Origin: JAISGQ01 sp045604965
GTDB lineage: Bacteria; Bacillota; Clostridia; Oscillospirales; Acutalibacteraceae
Assembly (NCBI GenBank): GCA_045604965.1
Contig: JAZUPB010000035.1
Coordinates: forward strand, 1-64,000
Direction of reading: 5' to 3'
DNA length: 64,000 nucleotides
The notes under the pieces were generated by a model, which had not been told where the DNA came from, made no database searches, and saw only the letters and a program-made list of their open reading frames with translations. Below, one piece after another: positions 18,433 to 26,540 of the stretch (position 1 is its first letter; each line of letters begins with the position of its first letter). The position numbers and the translations under genes were made by a program.

Positions 18433-18993
18433 TTAATTACCTTCTTCCACTTTATTTTGTTTCTTTGACTTTTTGCTTTTTATTTTTTCTGCAAGCTTTT
18501 CCATCTTCTCTCTCGGGAGTATAAAGTTGACGAAAAGCGCGATGAGAACACCTACAGCTGTGTCAATCATTCTGTTTACCGAGTATGAAATATATGTATC
18601 AACAGGTGTGTTGAACAGAATTATACACAGGACAACTCCTCCGGGCTGTATTGCTCCCGGCCATCGCAGCAGCTGGCTTATCAGTATCATTACTATGATG
18701 CCTGCCGCCAGAAACAGAAGTAAAAGCGCGTGAAATTTTCCGTCAGGCTCAAATATTATGTAAAGTCTGAACAACATCATTCCCAATACACCGCCTATCA
18801 CTGTTCCAAAAAGGCGGTTGCCTCCATTGAGCCAGGAATTACCCATATCGCTTCCTATGCCGAATATTGCTCCTATACAGGCAAAGGTTGGATTTCGGTC
18901 TACCAGAAGATATATAAGTGCGCACAGCGTTGCCGCTATTGCTGTTTTTATATTTCTCATTCCTACGTGAAGTCTTCTCGGTGCTTCGTTCAT
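18433..18993 (-). CDS. Aromatic acid exporter/FUSC-family membrane protein
   Basis: A 186-aa protein with about five to six helices. It has IKTAIAATLCALIYLLVDRNPTFACIGAIFGIG at the start, NRMIDTAVGVLIALFVNFILP late, and a Lys-rich tail. This matches the short ArAE_1-like half of the aromatic acid exporter family. The substrate is unknown. It is the first gene of a two-gene operon with the antiporter. Confidence 0.78.
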   Translation of the reverse strand: MNEAPRRLHVGMRNIKTAIAATLCALIYLLVDRNPTFACIGAIFGIGSDMGNSWLNGGNRLFGTVIGGVLGMMLFRLYIIFEPDGKFHALLLLFLAAGIIVMILISQLLRWPGAIQPGGVVLCIILFNTPVDTYISYSVNRMIDTAVGVLIALFVNFILPREKMEKLAEKIKSKKSKKQNKVEEGN

Positions 18994-19095
18994 CTGTTAC
19001 CCTCTCATTCATTTTTCAATCAGCTTATGGATTTTACTACTATATAATGAAAAAAGCAAGGTTTTGTGATCGTTTATTTATTCACTTTCATTCAG

Positions 19096-19175
19096 GTTAC
19101 ATTATTTCAAAAATATTATATTTTTTGTAAAATATACTTGACAATATGTAACCCGTGTGTTATTGTATTGTTACA
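19096..19175 (+). promoter_or_regulatory. Promoter with repeated TGTAAC/GTTACA elements
   Basis: TTGACA at 19138-19143, a 17-nt spacer, and TATTGT at 19161-19166. Three copies of the hexamer GTTACA/TGTAAC occur at 19096-19101, 19147-19152 (inside the spacer) and 19170-19175. The downstream operon encodes a small XRE repressor, so these are candidate operators. Confidence 0.65.
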
Positions 19176-19222
19176 GAGAAAAGTCGACGTCTCTGAAACA
19201 TATTTGAAAAGAGGATATTAAA

Positions 19223-19741
19223 ATGACCGATTATTTAATCTCTATTGTTCCCATTGCTCTCATCATCGCAGTCATACTGATAATCAACCGCAAAATAAAA
19301 ATCAACTCATCTTACGATGAACGCCAGTTAATTGCACGAAGCGCCGCGTACAAATGTGCTTTCGCCGCTCTCAGCATATACTTCGTTTTCAGCGAGCTTG
19401 CTGTTATTTTCCTTGAAAGAGAATGGTGTACTCCTGAATGTAACATAGGCATCGGAGTATTCCTCTCCCTCTGTGCCTTCATATCCGTTGCGATTGCCAA
19501 GGATGCCTATACTCCTGCTACAGCAGGCAGCAAGGGAAAGTCAGGACTTATTATTGTTCTGCTTATAGGGGCTCTTCAGCTTTACCTCGGTATCTTCGAT
19601 ATTGTCAAATTCGGTGTAATGAAAGACGGTCTGCTCAACCTTCCCGTTACCTTATGCGTAGGTATGCTTATGGTTGTTGTCGTTCTCACACAGCTTATCA
19701 AATCCGCCTTTAACAGCAAGGCAGAAAAGGACGAGGATTAA
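19223..19741 (+). CDS. Four-TM membrane protein paired with an XRE regulator
   Basis: A 172-aa protein with four predicted helices and a YDERQ motif after the first helix (residues 31-35). This motif recurs in several small DUF membrane families that pair with a 60-70-aa Cro/CI regulator, as here. I cannot assign a function. The downstream regulator starts 3 nt after its stop. Confidence 0.7.
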   Translation: MTDYLISIVPIALIIAVILIINRKIKINSSYDERQLIARSAAYKCAFAALSIYFVFSELAVIFLEREWCTPECNIGIGVFLSLCAFISVAIAKDAYTPATAGSKGKSGLIIVLLIGALQLYLGIFDIVKFGVMKDGLLNLPVTLCVGMLMVVVVLTQLIKSAFNSKAEKDED

Positions 19742-19744
19742 GCT

Positions 19745-19939
19745 ATGAAGAATTTAAAAATGAAATCAGCTCGTGCTGCTCTTGATCTTTCTCAGCAGCA
19801 GCTTGCCGATATGATCGGCGTTTCCCGTCAGACAATCAATGCAATAGAAAAAGGCGATTATAATCCGACCATAAAGCTTTGCTTAGACATCTGCAATGCT
19901 CTTGGAAAAACTCTTGATGAACTGTTCTGGCCGGAATAA
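19745..19939 (+). CDS. Small XRE/Cro-CI-type transcriptional regulator
   Basis: A 64-aa stand-alone helix-turn-helix. ARAALDLSQQQLADMIGVSRQTINAIEKGDYNPT carries the complete HTH_3 motif, and the C-terminus KTLDELFWPE is typical of this subgroup. It probably represses its own operon with the membrane protein through the TGTAAC elements at the promoter. The operator link is an inference. Confidence 0.85.
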   Translation: MKNLKMKSARAALDLSQQQLADMIGVSRQTINAIEKGDYNPTIKLCLDICNALGKTLDELFWPE

Positions 19940-20028
19940 CTGTTTCTGACAAAAGAAAGCCGAAATTGACAGGAATATAAGTTTCCACCATGCTAAGCTT
20001 TATACAGGTCAGGAAGGTTGGTGTTTAT

Positions 20029-20919
20029 ATGAACTGGGTAAGTATTCTGAAGCAAACTATTGATTATATAGAAGATCATATTACAGAGGATATCTGCGCC
20101 GATGATGCCGCAAGAGCTGTAAATATCTCCTCTTATTATCTGCAGAAGGGATTTCAGATAGTTACCGATTATTCTGTCAATGAATATATCCGCTGCAGGA
20201 GACTTTATCTTGCCGCACTTGATGTAATCTCAACAAATAAAAAAATCATAGACATTGCTTTTGATTACTTTTATGATACTCCTGAAAGCTTTACCAAAGC
20301 ATTCACACGATTTCACGGAGTACCTCCCACTCAGCTTCGTAAAAATAAATCTGCAATCAAAACCTTCCTTCCCCTGACCGTAACTATTTCAGTACAGGGA
20401 GGAAACAATATGGACTTTTCTGCAGTTAAACTCAACTCTTTCAAGGTGATAGGTTATCAGCAGGACTTCTCCTTCGATAACAGCTATGAGGAGATACCAA
20501 AGTTCTGGAGCCGAATATACACCGAAAAAATCGCACCCCTATTCAGCAAATCTTCGCCGGAAACACCGGAAGAAGAAACCATCCTTAACTGTAAGATCGG
20601 AGAGTACGGCGTTTGCATAGACGATCTGGGCGACGGAAAGTTCCGCTATCTTATAGCTGGTAAATATAACGATGGAGTTATTCCCTATGGAATGACTGTC
20701 TATGAATTTCCTGCTTTGGAGTGGGTAAAGTTCAAATGCGTCGGTCCTATGCCCGGCTCGCTTCAGACGGTAAACACAAAGATTTTTCGCGAATGGCTGC
20801 CTCAGAATGATGTATTCGAGATAGCTATGGGCGCCAACGTTGAATGGTACAGTGCAGAAGGCAGCACCACTGATGCAGACTACAAAAGCGAAATATGGAT
20901 ACCCGTTATCCGTAAGTAA
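20029..20919 (+). CDS. AraC-family regulator with GyrI-like effector domain
   Basis: A 296-aa regulator. Two AraC helix-turn-helix motifs occupy residues 1-100 (IDYIEDHITEDICADDAARAVNIS... and IIDIAFDYFYDTPESFTKAFTRFHGVPP). Residues 130-296 form a GyrI-like/AraC effector-binding domain. The ATG at 20029 (MNWVSILK) matches the usual family start, and the 13-codon upstream extension is unlikely. A stand-alone GyrI-like gene follows 11 nt later. Confidence 0.85.
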   Translation: MNWVSILKQTIDYIEDHITEDICADDAARAVNISSYYLQKGFQIVTDYSVNEYIRCRRLYLAALDVISTNKKIIDIAFDYFYDTPESFTKAFTRFHGVPPTQLRKNKSAIKTFLPLTVTISVQGGNNMDFSAVKLNSFKVIGYQQDFSFDNSYEEIPKFWSRIYTEKIAPLFSKSSPETPEEETILNCKIGEYGVCIDDLGDGKFRYLIAGKYNDGVIPYGMTVYEFPALEWVKFKCVGPMPGSLQTVNTKIFREWLPQNDVFEIAMGANVEWYSAEGSTTDADYKSEIWIPVIRK

Positions 20920-20930
20920 AGGAGTCTTAT

Positions 20931-21407
20931 ATGAACATTCAAAGATGTATAAAGCCTTCTTTTACCGTCATTGGGAAGGAAGGTTCCACAAACGACGGAG
21001 ATGGATTTATAAAGGAACTTTGGGACGATGCGAATTCTCATTTTTCCGAAATTGCACATCTTGCAAAATTCGATGAAAACGGCAATCTTTGCGGTATATG
21101 GGGTGCTATGTCCGATTTTTCACGTTCTTTTATGCCCTGGGAAGAGAATTTTTCAAAGGGGCTTTATCTTGCAGGAGCTGAATGTCTTGATAATTCGGAA
21201 GCTCCCGACGGATGGACCAAGTGGGTCATACCGTCATATGAATACATTTTTGTTGAGTGTGAAAGCCCTGACACCTTCTCTGAAACAGTTTCATATTTAA
21301 ACCAAAGTCAAATCCCACTTGTCGGTGCAGTCCACGATTTTACCAACCCGCAAAACGGTAAAAATTATATGTTCTTTCCAATCAGAAAAATTAATGATGA
21401 ATTATGA
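20931..21407 (+). CDS. GyrI-like small-molecule-binding protein
   Basis: A 158-aa soluble protein that is almost entirely a GyrI-like/effector-binding fold. IWGAMSDFSRSFMPWEE and the GLYLAGAECLDN stretch align with the effector half of the preceding AraC regulator type. It may bind or degrade the same ligand. It has an AAAGGAG ribosome binding site and ends at a strong terminator. Confidence 0.75.
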   Translation: MNIQRCIKPSFTVIGKEGSTNDGDGFIKELWDDANSHFSEIAHLAKFDENGNLCGIWGAMSDFSRSFMPWEENFSKGLYLAGAECLDNSEAPDGWTKWVIPSYEYIFVECESPDTFSETVSYLNQSQIPLVGAVHDFTNPQNGKNYMFFPIRKINDEL

Positions 21408-21420
21408 TATCTAATCAAAA

Positions 21421-21450
21421 AAAGAGCCTGCAAACAGGCTCTTTTTTTGA
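21421..21450 (+). terminator. Rho-independent terminator
   Basis: AAAGAGCCTG pairs with CAGGCTCTTT around CAAA, followed by T7. Confidence 0.92.
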
Positions 21451-21606
21451 TTTTCACAATATGTCGTAAAATATTTCCTCTGTTTTCCTCATTTTTATTA
21501 ACTCTTCTACAGGATAAAAATTTGTATTTTGTCTTTTTTTGTCGCTTTTTGTTTATTTGTGACGAAAATACACATTTTTCTTTTATCTTTACTTTTGTTT
21601 TGGCTC

Positions 21607-21635
21607 TTGATATTTTGCAAATATGGTGATAAAAT
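21607..21635 (+). promoter_or_regulatory. Sigma-A-type promoter of spo0A
   Basis: TTGATA at 21607-21612, a 17-nt spacer, and TAAAAT at 21630-21635, 44 nt before the spo0A ATG. I found no convincing sigma-H promoter or consensus 0A box (TGTCGAA) in the 230-nt leader. Confidence 0.6.
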
Positions 21636-21679
21636 GTCACTGCCACATAAATAATAACCAATGATAGGGGAACCGAAAA

Positions 21680-22438
21680 ATGAACGAAAAGTACATTGCA
21701 ATCGTAACAGAGGACAGCGAAAAACAAATGGCAGTATGCCGTCAGTATTTCGAAGATATCGGAATAAGCACTCTTCGCTGTCACAAAGACGGGCGTGAAC
21801 TTGTCAATATGATAACTTCGCAGAAGCCCGATTTTGTTTTAGCTGACGCTTATATGGATAACATAGACGGTATCGGCATTCTTGAAACTGTCGCCTCTAT
21901 GCCCGAAGCTGAAAGACCAAAGGTTATTCTTATGAGTGAATACCACAATCTCAGACTCCAGCGCGAAGCTCTGGACAAAGGCGCTGTTGATATGATCTGG
22001 AGACCGCTTGATTATCGCGCTGTTGCCAATCTGCTGCACAGTATCAACCAGTCTGATCCGCAGAAGGATGCCGCGATTTCTGCCAGTGAAATGGAAATAA
22101 GCATCACACGCATTATGCACCAGATCGGTGTGCCTGCTCATATAAAGGGGTATCATTATCTGAGATTCGCTATTCTTACCGCTATCGAGGATCCGTCTAT
22201 TATCAATGCTATTACTAAGCAGCTTTACCCTCACGTTGCAAAGCATTTTGAAACTACTCCGTCCCGTGTCGAGCGAGCCATCAGACACGCTATCGAGGTT
22301 GCCTGGGACAGAGGAAATGTTGATGTTCTAAATTCTTACTTTGGCTATACTATTCATACCTCCAGAGGCAAGCCTACCAATTCTGAGTTTATTGCTATGA
22401 TCTCAGACAAGCTTCGGCTTGGTATAAGAGTCGCCTGA
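21680..22438 (+). CDS. spo0A: Spo0A, master regulator of sporulation
   Basis: A 252-aa response regulator. The receiver keeps the acidic pair E11-D12 and the phosphoacceptor D56, with S86 at the switch Ser/Thr position. The normally invariant Lys is Arg108 (WRPLDY), which is unusual. The C-terminal Spo0A domain (residues 135-250) is strongly conserved: IGVPAHIKGYHYLRFAI, TTPSRVERAIRHAIEVAWDRGN and GKPTNSEFIAMISDKLRL. It activates entry to sporulation when phosphorylated. It is about 5.5 kb away from spoIVB. The ribosome binding site is AGGGGAA. Confidence 0.96.
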   Translation: MNEKYIAIVTEDSEKQMAVCRQYFEDIGISTLRCHKDGRELVNMITSQKPDFVLADAYMDNIDGIGILETVASMPEAERPKVILMSEYHNLRLQREALDKGAVDMIWRPLDYRAVANLLHSINQSDPQKDAAISASEMEISITRIMHQIGVPAHIKGYHYLRFAILTAIEDPSIINAITKQLYPHVAKHFETTPSRVERAIRHAIEVAWDRGNVDVLNSYFGYTIHTSRGKPTNSEFIAMISDKLRLGIRVA

Positions 22439-22530
22439 AGGGATGATGACGATCAGATTTAGATAAGCTCGGATATTATGTGGCGTTCGTGCTTATCAAT
22501 AAGTCTGGTAACGTCATTACATATATCCAT

Positions 22531-22563
22531 AGAAGAGCCCGGAGACGCCGGGCTCTTCTTATT
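22531..22563 (+). terminator. Terminator of spo0A
   Basis: AGAAGAGCCCGG pairs with CCGGGCTCTTCT around GAGAC/ACG, followed by TATT. It faces the rqcH terminator 3 nt away. Confidence 0.82.
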
Positions 22564-22600
22564 GCAAAAAACGTCGGCGCTTCTGCGCTGACGTTTTTCA
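22564..22600 (-). terminator. Terminator of rqcH
   Basis: AAAAACGTCGGCGC pairs with GCGCTGACGTTTTT around TTCT (one mismatch). On the minus strand a T run follows. Confidence 0.82.
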
Positions 22601-24346
22601 TTGCCTGCTCAATCTCTTTGCAAGCGTTTCTTCAGGTTTAACATATACAGTTGTCTGATGAGTGTATATTACAAAACCAGGCTTTGAACCGTTCGGTTTG
22701 GAAACATAACGTATTTTTGTAAAATCCACCGCTACCTGTCCCGACTGTCTTGCCTTACTGTGTAGTGCAGCAAGAATCGCTGCCTGCTCTATAGTTTTTT
22801 CAGACACCTCTCGCCCCTCTGCTTTTATGATAGTATGAGAACCCGGGATTTTCTGAGTGTGCAGCCATATATCATCCTTTGCAGCCTGACGCATTGTAAG
22901 CTCATCGTTCTGTCGGTTATTCCTGCCCACAAAAATGGTGAACCCATCATCAGACACAAACTCATATGGAGCCATCGCTTTTACTTTCTGCTTTTTATTG
23001 TTTCCTGACTTTCTCAGATATCCCTGTTCCTCAAGCTCTGTACGTATTTCCCCAAGCTCACGTTCGGAACGTGCTCTGGACAGGGCATCAAGGACAGTTT
23101 CCAGATAGTCCATTTCCTCGATTCCGAGCTTCATCTGTTTCTCAAGATGCTCCTGCGCGCTCTGTGCTCTGCGGTACGCTTTGTAGTACTTTTGAGCGTT
23201 CTGTGCAGGCGTCAGCATTTCGTCAAGCTTTACTTCCACTTCAGGACAATTCTCATCATAATAATTTATGAGCCTTGCAGATGAATCACCTTTTTTTATA
23301 AGGTGCATATTGGATGTGATAATATCGCCGTAAAGGCGTAGCTCTTCCCTCTTCTGTGAATTTTTAAGCTCCGTTGTCTGCGCTGCATATTTTCGGTTTG
23401 CCCTGTCAAATGCATTCGATACGGTTTTCATAAGCTCCGAGGATTTTACTCTCATCCTCTCAAGCAGATCTCGCTCAGAGTAGTATCCGTCAAGCAGCTT
23501 TGAAAAGCTTTCGACTGTTTCCGAGCGCAGTGTCTCTCCGTACTGAGTTATGGGCATATATGAGAAATCCTGTGGTTTTATGCCGTTGTAAAGCACGGTA
23601 GGCACACCTGTGCCTCCAAGAGATCTTGCGAGCTTTTCAAGATTCGCTTTCAGCCGCTCCCGTGATAATTCTGATAAATCACCTGTAATAATATCTCCCG
23701 AGCAGGAACAATGTGCAATTTCCCGTGCAATAAGAGGTGATATTCCCTGTACGCTGTCAAGTATGGCTTTGGACAGCGGTAATGTACTGCGTGAGAGTAT
23801 CTCTTTGCAGCACCCCTCAACGCCGTCATCTGTCAGGCTCTTTTTATCCTGAGGCGGAACTGCCTGATAAAACAGCCCCGGCAGAACAAGGCGTTGTGAA
23901 CTCATATCATAGTCAACACGCTTGATAGAATCAATAACTCTTCCCGTTTCATCAATAAAAACAATGTTTGAATATCTGCCCATTATTTCCATTGCAATGG
24001 TCAATGTTATCTCATCACCTAATTCACTGTGCGCAAAGAAGTCAATAAGCAGCACTCGTTCAAAACCGCTTTGCCTGATATCCGATATTTTCGCTCCGTT
24101 GAGACGTTTTCTAAGGAGCATACAAAACATAGGCGGCACTGCAGGATTTTCTATCTCAGCTTTTGTGAAATGAATTCGTGGAGAATTGGCTCTCGCACAA
24201 AGCAGCAGCTTTTCATTGCAGTCTTTTGAGCGAAGACCTATCACAAGTTCTTCCTTTGACGGCTGGTATACCTTGTCTACCTTTGCGCCTATGGCACATT
24301 TCAGTTCGTTTTTTATAAAATTCAGCATTACGCCGTCAAGCGGCAT
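22598..24346 (-). CDS. rqcH: RqcH/Rqc2 (NFACT) ribosome quality-control protein
   Basis: A 582-aa protein of the FbpA/NFACT family. The NFACT-N domain (residues 1-200) begins MPLDGVMLNFIKNEL. Two HhH/coiled-coil regions follow (to about 440), then NFACT-R with PYEFVSDDGFTIFVGRNNRQND and DIWLHTQKIPGSHTII. RqcH adds C-terminal alanine tails to stalled nascent chains on the 50S subunit. The essential Asp-Arg pair of studied homologues seems to be Glu96-Arg97 here, a conservative change. Older annotations call this a fibronectin-binding protein. The ribosome binding site is AAAGGAGAG. Confidence 0.92.
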   Translation of the reverse strand: MPLDGVMLNFIKNELKCAIGAKVDKVYQPSKEELVIGLRSKDCNEKLLLCARANSPRIHFTKAEIENPAVPPMFCMLLRKRLNGAKISDIRQSGFERVLLIDFFAHSELGDEITLTIAMEIMGRYSNIVFIDETGRVIDSIKRVDYDMSSQRLVLPGLFYQAVPPQDKKSLTDDGVEGCCKEILSRSTLPLSKAILDSVQGISPLIAREIAHCSCSGDIITGDLSELSRERLKANLEKLARSLGGTGVPTVLYNGIKPQDFSYMPITQYGETLRSETVESFSKLLDGYYSERDLLERMRVKSSELMKTVSNAFDRANRKYAAQTTELKNSQKREELRLYGDIITSNMHLIKKGDSSARLINYYDENCPEVEVKLDEMLTPAQNAQKYYKAYRRAQSAQEHLEKQMKLGIEEMDYLETVLDALSRARSERELGEIRTELEEQGYLRKSGNNKKQKVKAMAPYEFVSDDGFTIFVGRNNRQNDELTMRQAAKDDIWLHTQKIPGSHTIIKAEGREVSEKTIEQAAILAALHSKARQSGQVAVDFTKIRYVSKPNGSKPGFVIYTHQTTVYVKPEETLAKRLSRQ

Positions 24347-24487
24347 ATTTATCTCTCCTTTTGAGGGCAGTTATGTTGATATGTAAATCTAATCTATCTC
24401 AAATACGCTTCTGCAAAGTCTTTTTTACAGAATATGGCAGTTCCATTTAGCCTGCCTCGCCGCTCTATTGAAAACCTGTTTTAACAA

Positions 24488-24655
24488 TTATTGCTCTTTA
24501 GCAAAAAAGCCCTTAATACAAAGAATTAATCCAATGATTAATCCCACAAAAAACACAACCGCACCAATACCTGCTCCTGCTACCCAAAACGGAACACCGC
24601 AAGCAGCAACAATCAGAAAAGCAATGCCTAACAACATCGTTTTTATGGATTTCAC
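24488..24655 (-). CDS. 55-aa hydrophobic membrane peptide
   Basis: A GTG-initiated frame preceded by AAGGAG at 8 nt encodes MKSIKTMLLGIAFLIVAACG and continues to end ...CIKGFFAKEQ. It is almost entirely two hydrophobic helices split by a Gly/Pro-containing turn. It is too short for default gene callers. The overlapping plus-strand frame (24468-24671) has no ribosome binding site and low-complexity Asn/Pro/Thr content. No family is recognised. It sits between rqcH and the Nif3-like gene. Confidence 0.65.
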   Translation of the reverse strand: MKSIKTMLLGIAFLIVAACGVPFWVAGAGIGAVVFFVGLIIGLILCIKGFFAKEQ

Positions 24656-24699
24656 AAAACATACTCCTTAGTCAAATATCAGTTCATAAGAATTCACTT

Positions 24700-25464
24700 T
24701 CAGCAGTAACCGAGGATATAGTCATTCTGAGTGGTGATAAACTCTGTTTCAGGGAATTTCTCTGCAAGAATATCACGAAGTGCAGCTATTGCCGGATATT
24801 CGGTCTCGTAATGACCTGCAGTGGCAAGCATTATCCCTGCCTTATGTGCTCCGAGATAATGATGATAGCCCGTATCTCCAGTAAGAAGAGCATCTGCTCC
24901 TTTTGACGCACAAGCGCCGTAATATTCGCCGCCTCCGCCTCCGATTACAGCTACTTTTTTAATCTTACCTTTGCCCTTTGTGTAGGTTATGTTCTTTGCA
25001 CCTATCGCCTTTTTTGCGTATTCTATAAACTCTGCCCCTTCCATCTCCTGCGGCAGATCTCCGATACGTGCAAGCGGTACAGATTCATCCTCAACAGTTA
25101 TTGATTCTACATTCTGCAGATTTAAAAGTTTTGCAAGAACGTAGTTTACTCCCAATGCCGCACTGTCCCAATTTGTGTGCGCACCGATTGCCTGTATTCC
25201 GTTTTGAGCCAGTCTGTATACAAGGTCTGTGCTGAGGAGCTTCTTTATGGGATTGAATATTAAAGGGTGATGAGTGACTATGAGCTGAGCTTGTTTTTCT
25301 ATTGCGAAATCTATTACTTCGTCTGTTATGTCCAATGACATAACAACCATTTCTACTTCTCTTTCGATATCTCCCACCGAAAAACCGGACTTATCCCAAT
25401 CCATCTGTGTATCAAATGGCGCAAGTTCATTTATCGCATTGTATATATCCTTAATCTTTGTCAT
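24700..25464 (-). CDS. Nif3-like dinuclear metal protein (YqfO family)
   Basis: A 254-aa protein of the NIF3 family. Conserved blocks are DWDKSGFSVGD near residue 22, LIVTHHPLIFNPIKKL near 63 (metal histidines), GAHTNWDSAALGVN near 95, and a late TAGHYETEYPAI. Family members form hexamers with a dinuclear metal centre and have been linked to GTP cyclohydrolase-like activity, but the role is unsettled. It overlaps the trmK ribosome-binding region, and the same pair (yqfN-yqfO) is conserved across Firmicutes. Confidence 0.92.
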   Translation of the reverse strand: MTKIKDIYNAINELAPFDTQMDWDKSGFSVGDIEREVEMVVMSLDITDEVIDFAIEKQAQLIVTHHPLIFNPIKKLLSTDLVYRLAQNGIQAIGAHTNWDSAALGVNYVLAKLLNLQNVESITVEDESVPLARIGDLPQEMEGAEFIEYAKKAIGAKNITYTKGKGKIKKVAVIGGGGGEYYGACASKGADALLTGDTGYHHYLGAHKAGIMLATAGHYETEYPAIAALRDILAEKFPETEFITTQNDYILGYC

Positions 25465-25466
25465 TT

Positions 25467-26162
25467 TTATTCCTCCGCATATTTGTACAGCTGATAGATT
25501 ATGTGCTCCATAAGTTCACTTGCAATCATACTGTCTTTCAGTTTTACTCCCTTAAGCTGATTTTCAAGCATTGCAGCCTGCTTTCTGAGCAGTCTTCTTG
25601 CTGAATCATTCTGGCACGGCACAAGTTTGCCTGCATATATTTCTATCTCAGTCGGCAGTATCTTTTCCCCTGTATATCTGCTGTTAATTATTGTATAATC
25701 TCTGCCCGAATCTGTGACTGCCGTTTCCGATTCTATTGAAAATCCGTTTGTCAGAAGCCACGAACGAAGTATGCTTGCCTTTGACATAGGCTGAAGAATG
25801 AAATTATATTTTTCGTTCTTTGTCCACGATGCTGCTTCAATAATGCTGACAATAAGCTCTCCGCCCATACCGGCTATAACTATATCGGTTGCATCGTCCG
25901 GCGCAATTTTTTCAAGACCCGCACCAAGACGTACGTCGATTTTGTCTGTGAGGTTATGTTCCTGCACAAATGTACGTGCACCTTCATAGGGTTTCTGCGC
26001 TATGTCTGAAGCTATTGCTTTTTTGCAAATTTCATTCTGTACCAGATATACAGGAAGCATTGCGTGATCTGTTCCAATATCTGCTACCACTGCGTCCTTC
26101 CTCACCAGATCAGCACAGGCAAACAGTCTCTGCCCCAACGTAAATTTCCTCTTCTCTCCCAT
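25467..26162 (-). CDS. trmK: TrmK, tRNA (adenine22-N1)-methyltransferase
   Basis: A 231-aa SAM-dependent Rossmann methyltransferase. VVADIGTDHAMLPVYLV near residues 24-40 is the SAM site, and DIVIAGMGGELIVSII near 95 contains the family catalytic region. A C-terminal helical tail (residues 160-231) contacts tRNA. The pairing with the Nif3-like gene 2 nt downstream supports the call. The ribosome binding site is AGAGGTG. Confidence 0.92.
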   Translation of the reverse strand: MGEKRKFTLGQRLFACADLVRKDAVVADIGTDHAMLPVYLVQNEICKKAIASDIAQKPYEGARTFVQEHNLTDKIDVRLGAGLEKIAPDDATDIVIAGMGGELIVSIIEAASWTKNEKYNFILQPMSKASILRSWLLTNGFSIESETAVTDSGRDYTIINSRYTGEKILPTEIEIYAGKLVPCQNDSARRLLRKQAAMLENQLKGVKLKDSMIASELMEHIIYQLYKYAEE

Positions 26163-26177
26163 CTTTTCACCTCTTTA

Positions 26178-26206
26178 AAAAAACGCCGATAAAATCGGCG
26201 TTTTCT
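26178..26206 (-). terminator. Terminator of the DUF1858 gene
   Basis: AAAACGCCGAT pairs with ATCGGCGTTTT around AAA. On the minus strand it is followed by seven T residues. Confidence 0.9.
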
Positions 26207-26216
26207 CCGCTTGGTT

Positions 26217-26417
26217 TTACTTTGATGCCAGGTGTGCGTTGATCTTTGCGATAAGCTCATCGCAGTCTACACCGTGTACCATACAAGCCTGCTCAACTGA
26301 TTCGCCTCTGGAATGAGGGCAGCCGAGGCAGTGCATTCCCATCTCAAGGAAGAAAGGTGCGGTGGTTGCATCCATATCAAGGATATCGCCGATGATAGTA
26401 TCTTTTGTGATCTGCAT
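26217..26417 (-). CDS. DUF1858 redox-disulfide domain protein
   Basis: A 66-aa stand-alone DUF1858 domain. Family features are the IGDILDMDATTAPFFLEMGMHCLGC block with a CxxC pair (C31, C34 region) and the alternative name 'hybrid cluster protein-associated disulfide domain'. The CLGC pair suggests redox or iron-sulfur chemistry. It has a strong ribosome binding site (GGAGG), its own promoter with a large palindromic operator, and its own terminator. Confidence 0.9.
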   Translation of the reverse strand: MQITKDTIIGDILDMDATTAPFFLEMGMHCLGCPHSRGESVEQACMVHGVDCDELIAKINAHLASK

Positions 26418-26472
26418 TCTAATTTCCTCCGTTTTATATGATTGCTATTTAGTCTTAAATATTTCTGACAGC

Positions 26473-26534
26473 AATAGAATTACTGAGCAAATGCTCATTA
26501 ATTCTATTATAGCCCAATTTATGATCAATTGCAA
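26473..26534 (-). promoter_or_regulatory. DUF1858 promoter with 36-nt palindromic operator
   Basis: On the minus strand TTGCAA (26534-26529), a 17-nt spacer, and TATAAT (26511-26506). The near-perfect palindrome at 26473-26508 overlaps the -10. Its core TGAGCA-N2-TGCTCA is flanked by 10-bp AT-rich arms, with one mismatched pair. Position and symmetry suggest a dimeric repressor site. The core resembles ArsR/SmtB-type operators. Confidence 0.75.
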
Positions 26535-26540
26535 TATGTA

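Noticed and set aside
21450..21606. Possible 0A boxes upstream of spo0A (ATGTCGTAAA, TTGTCGC)
   Set aside because: Neither matches the TGTCGAA core, and the region is T-rich, so chance near-matches are expected.
24468..24671. 67-aa plus-strand ORF opposite the 55-aa membrane peptide
   Set aside because: No ribosome binding site and low-complexity composition, whereas the minus-strand frame has both a good site and helices.
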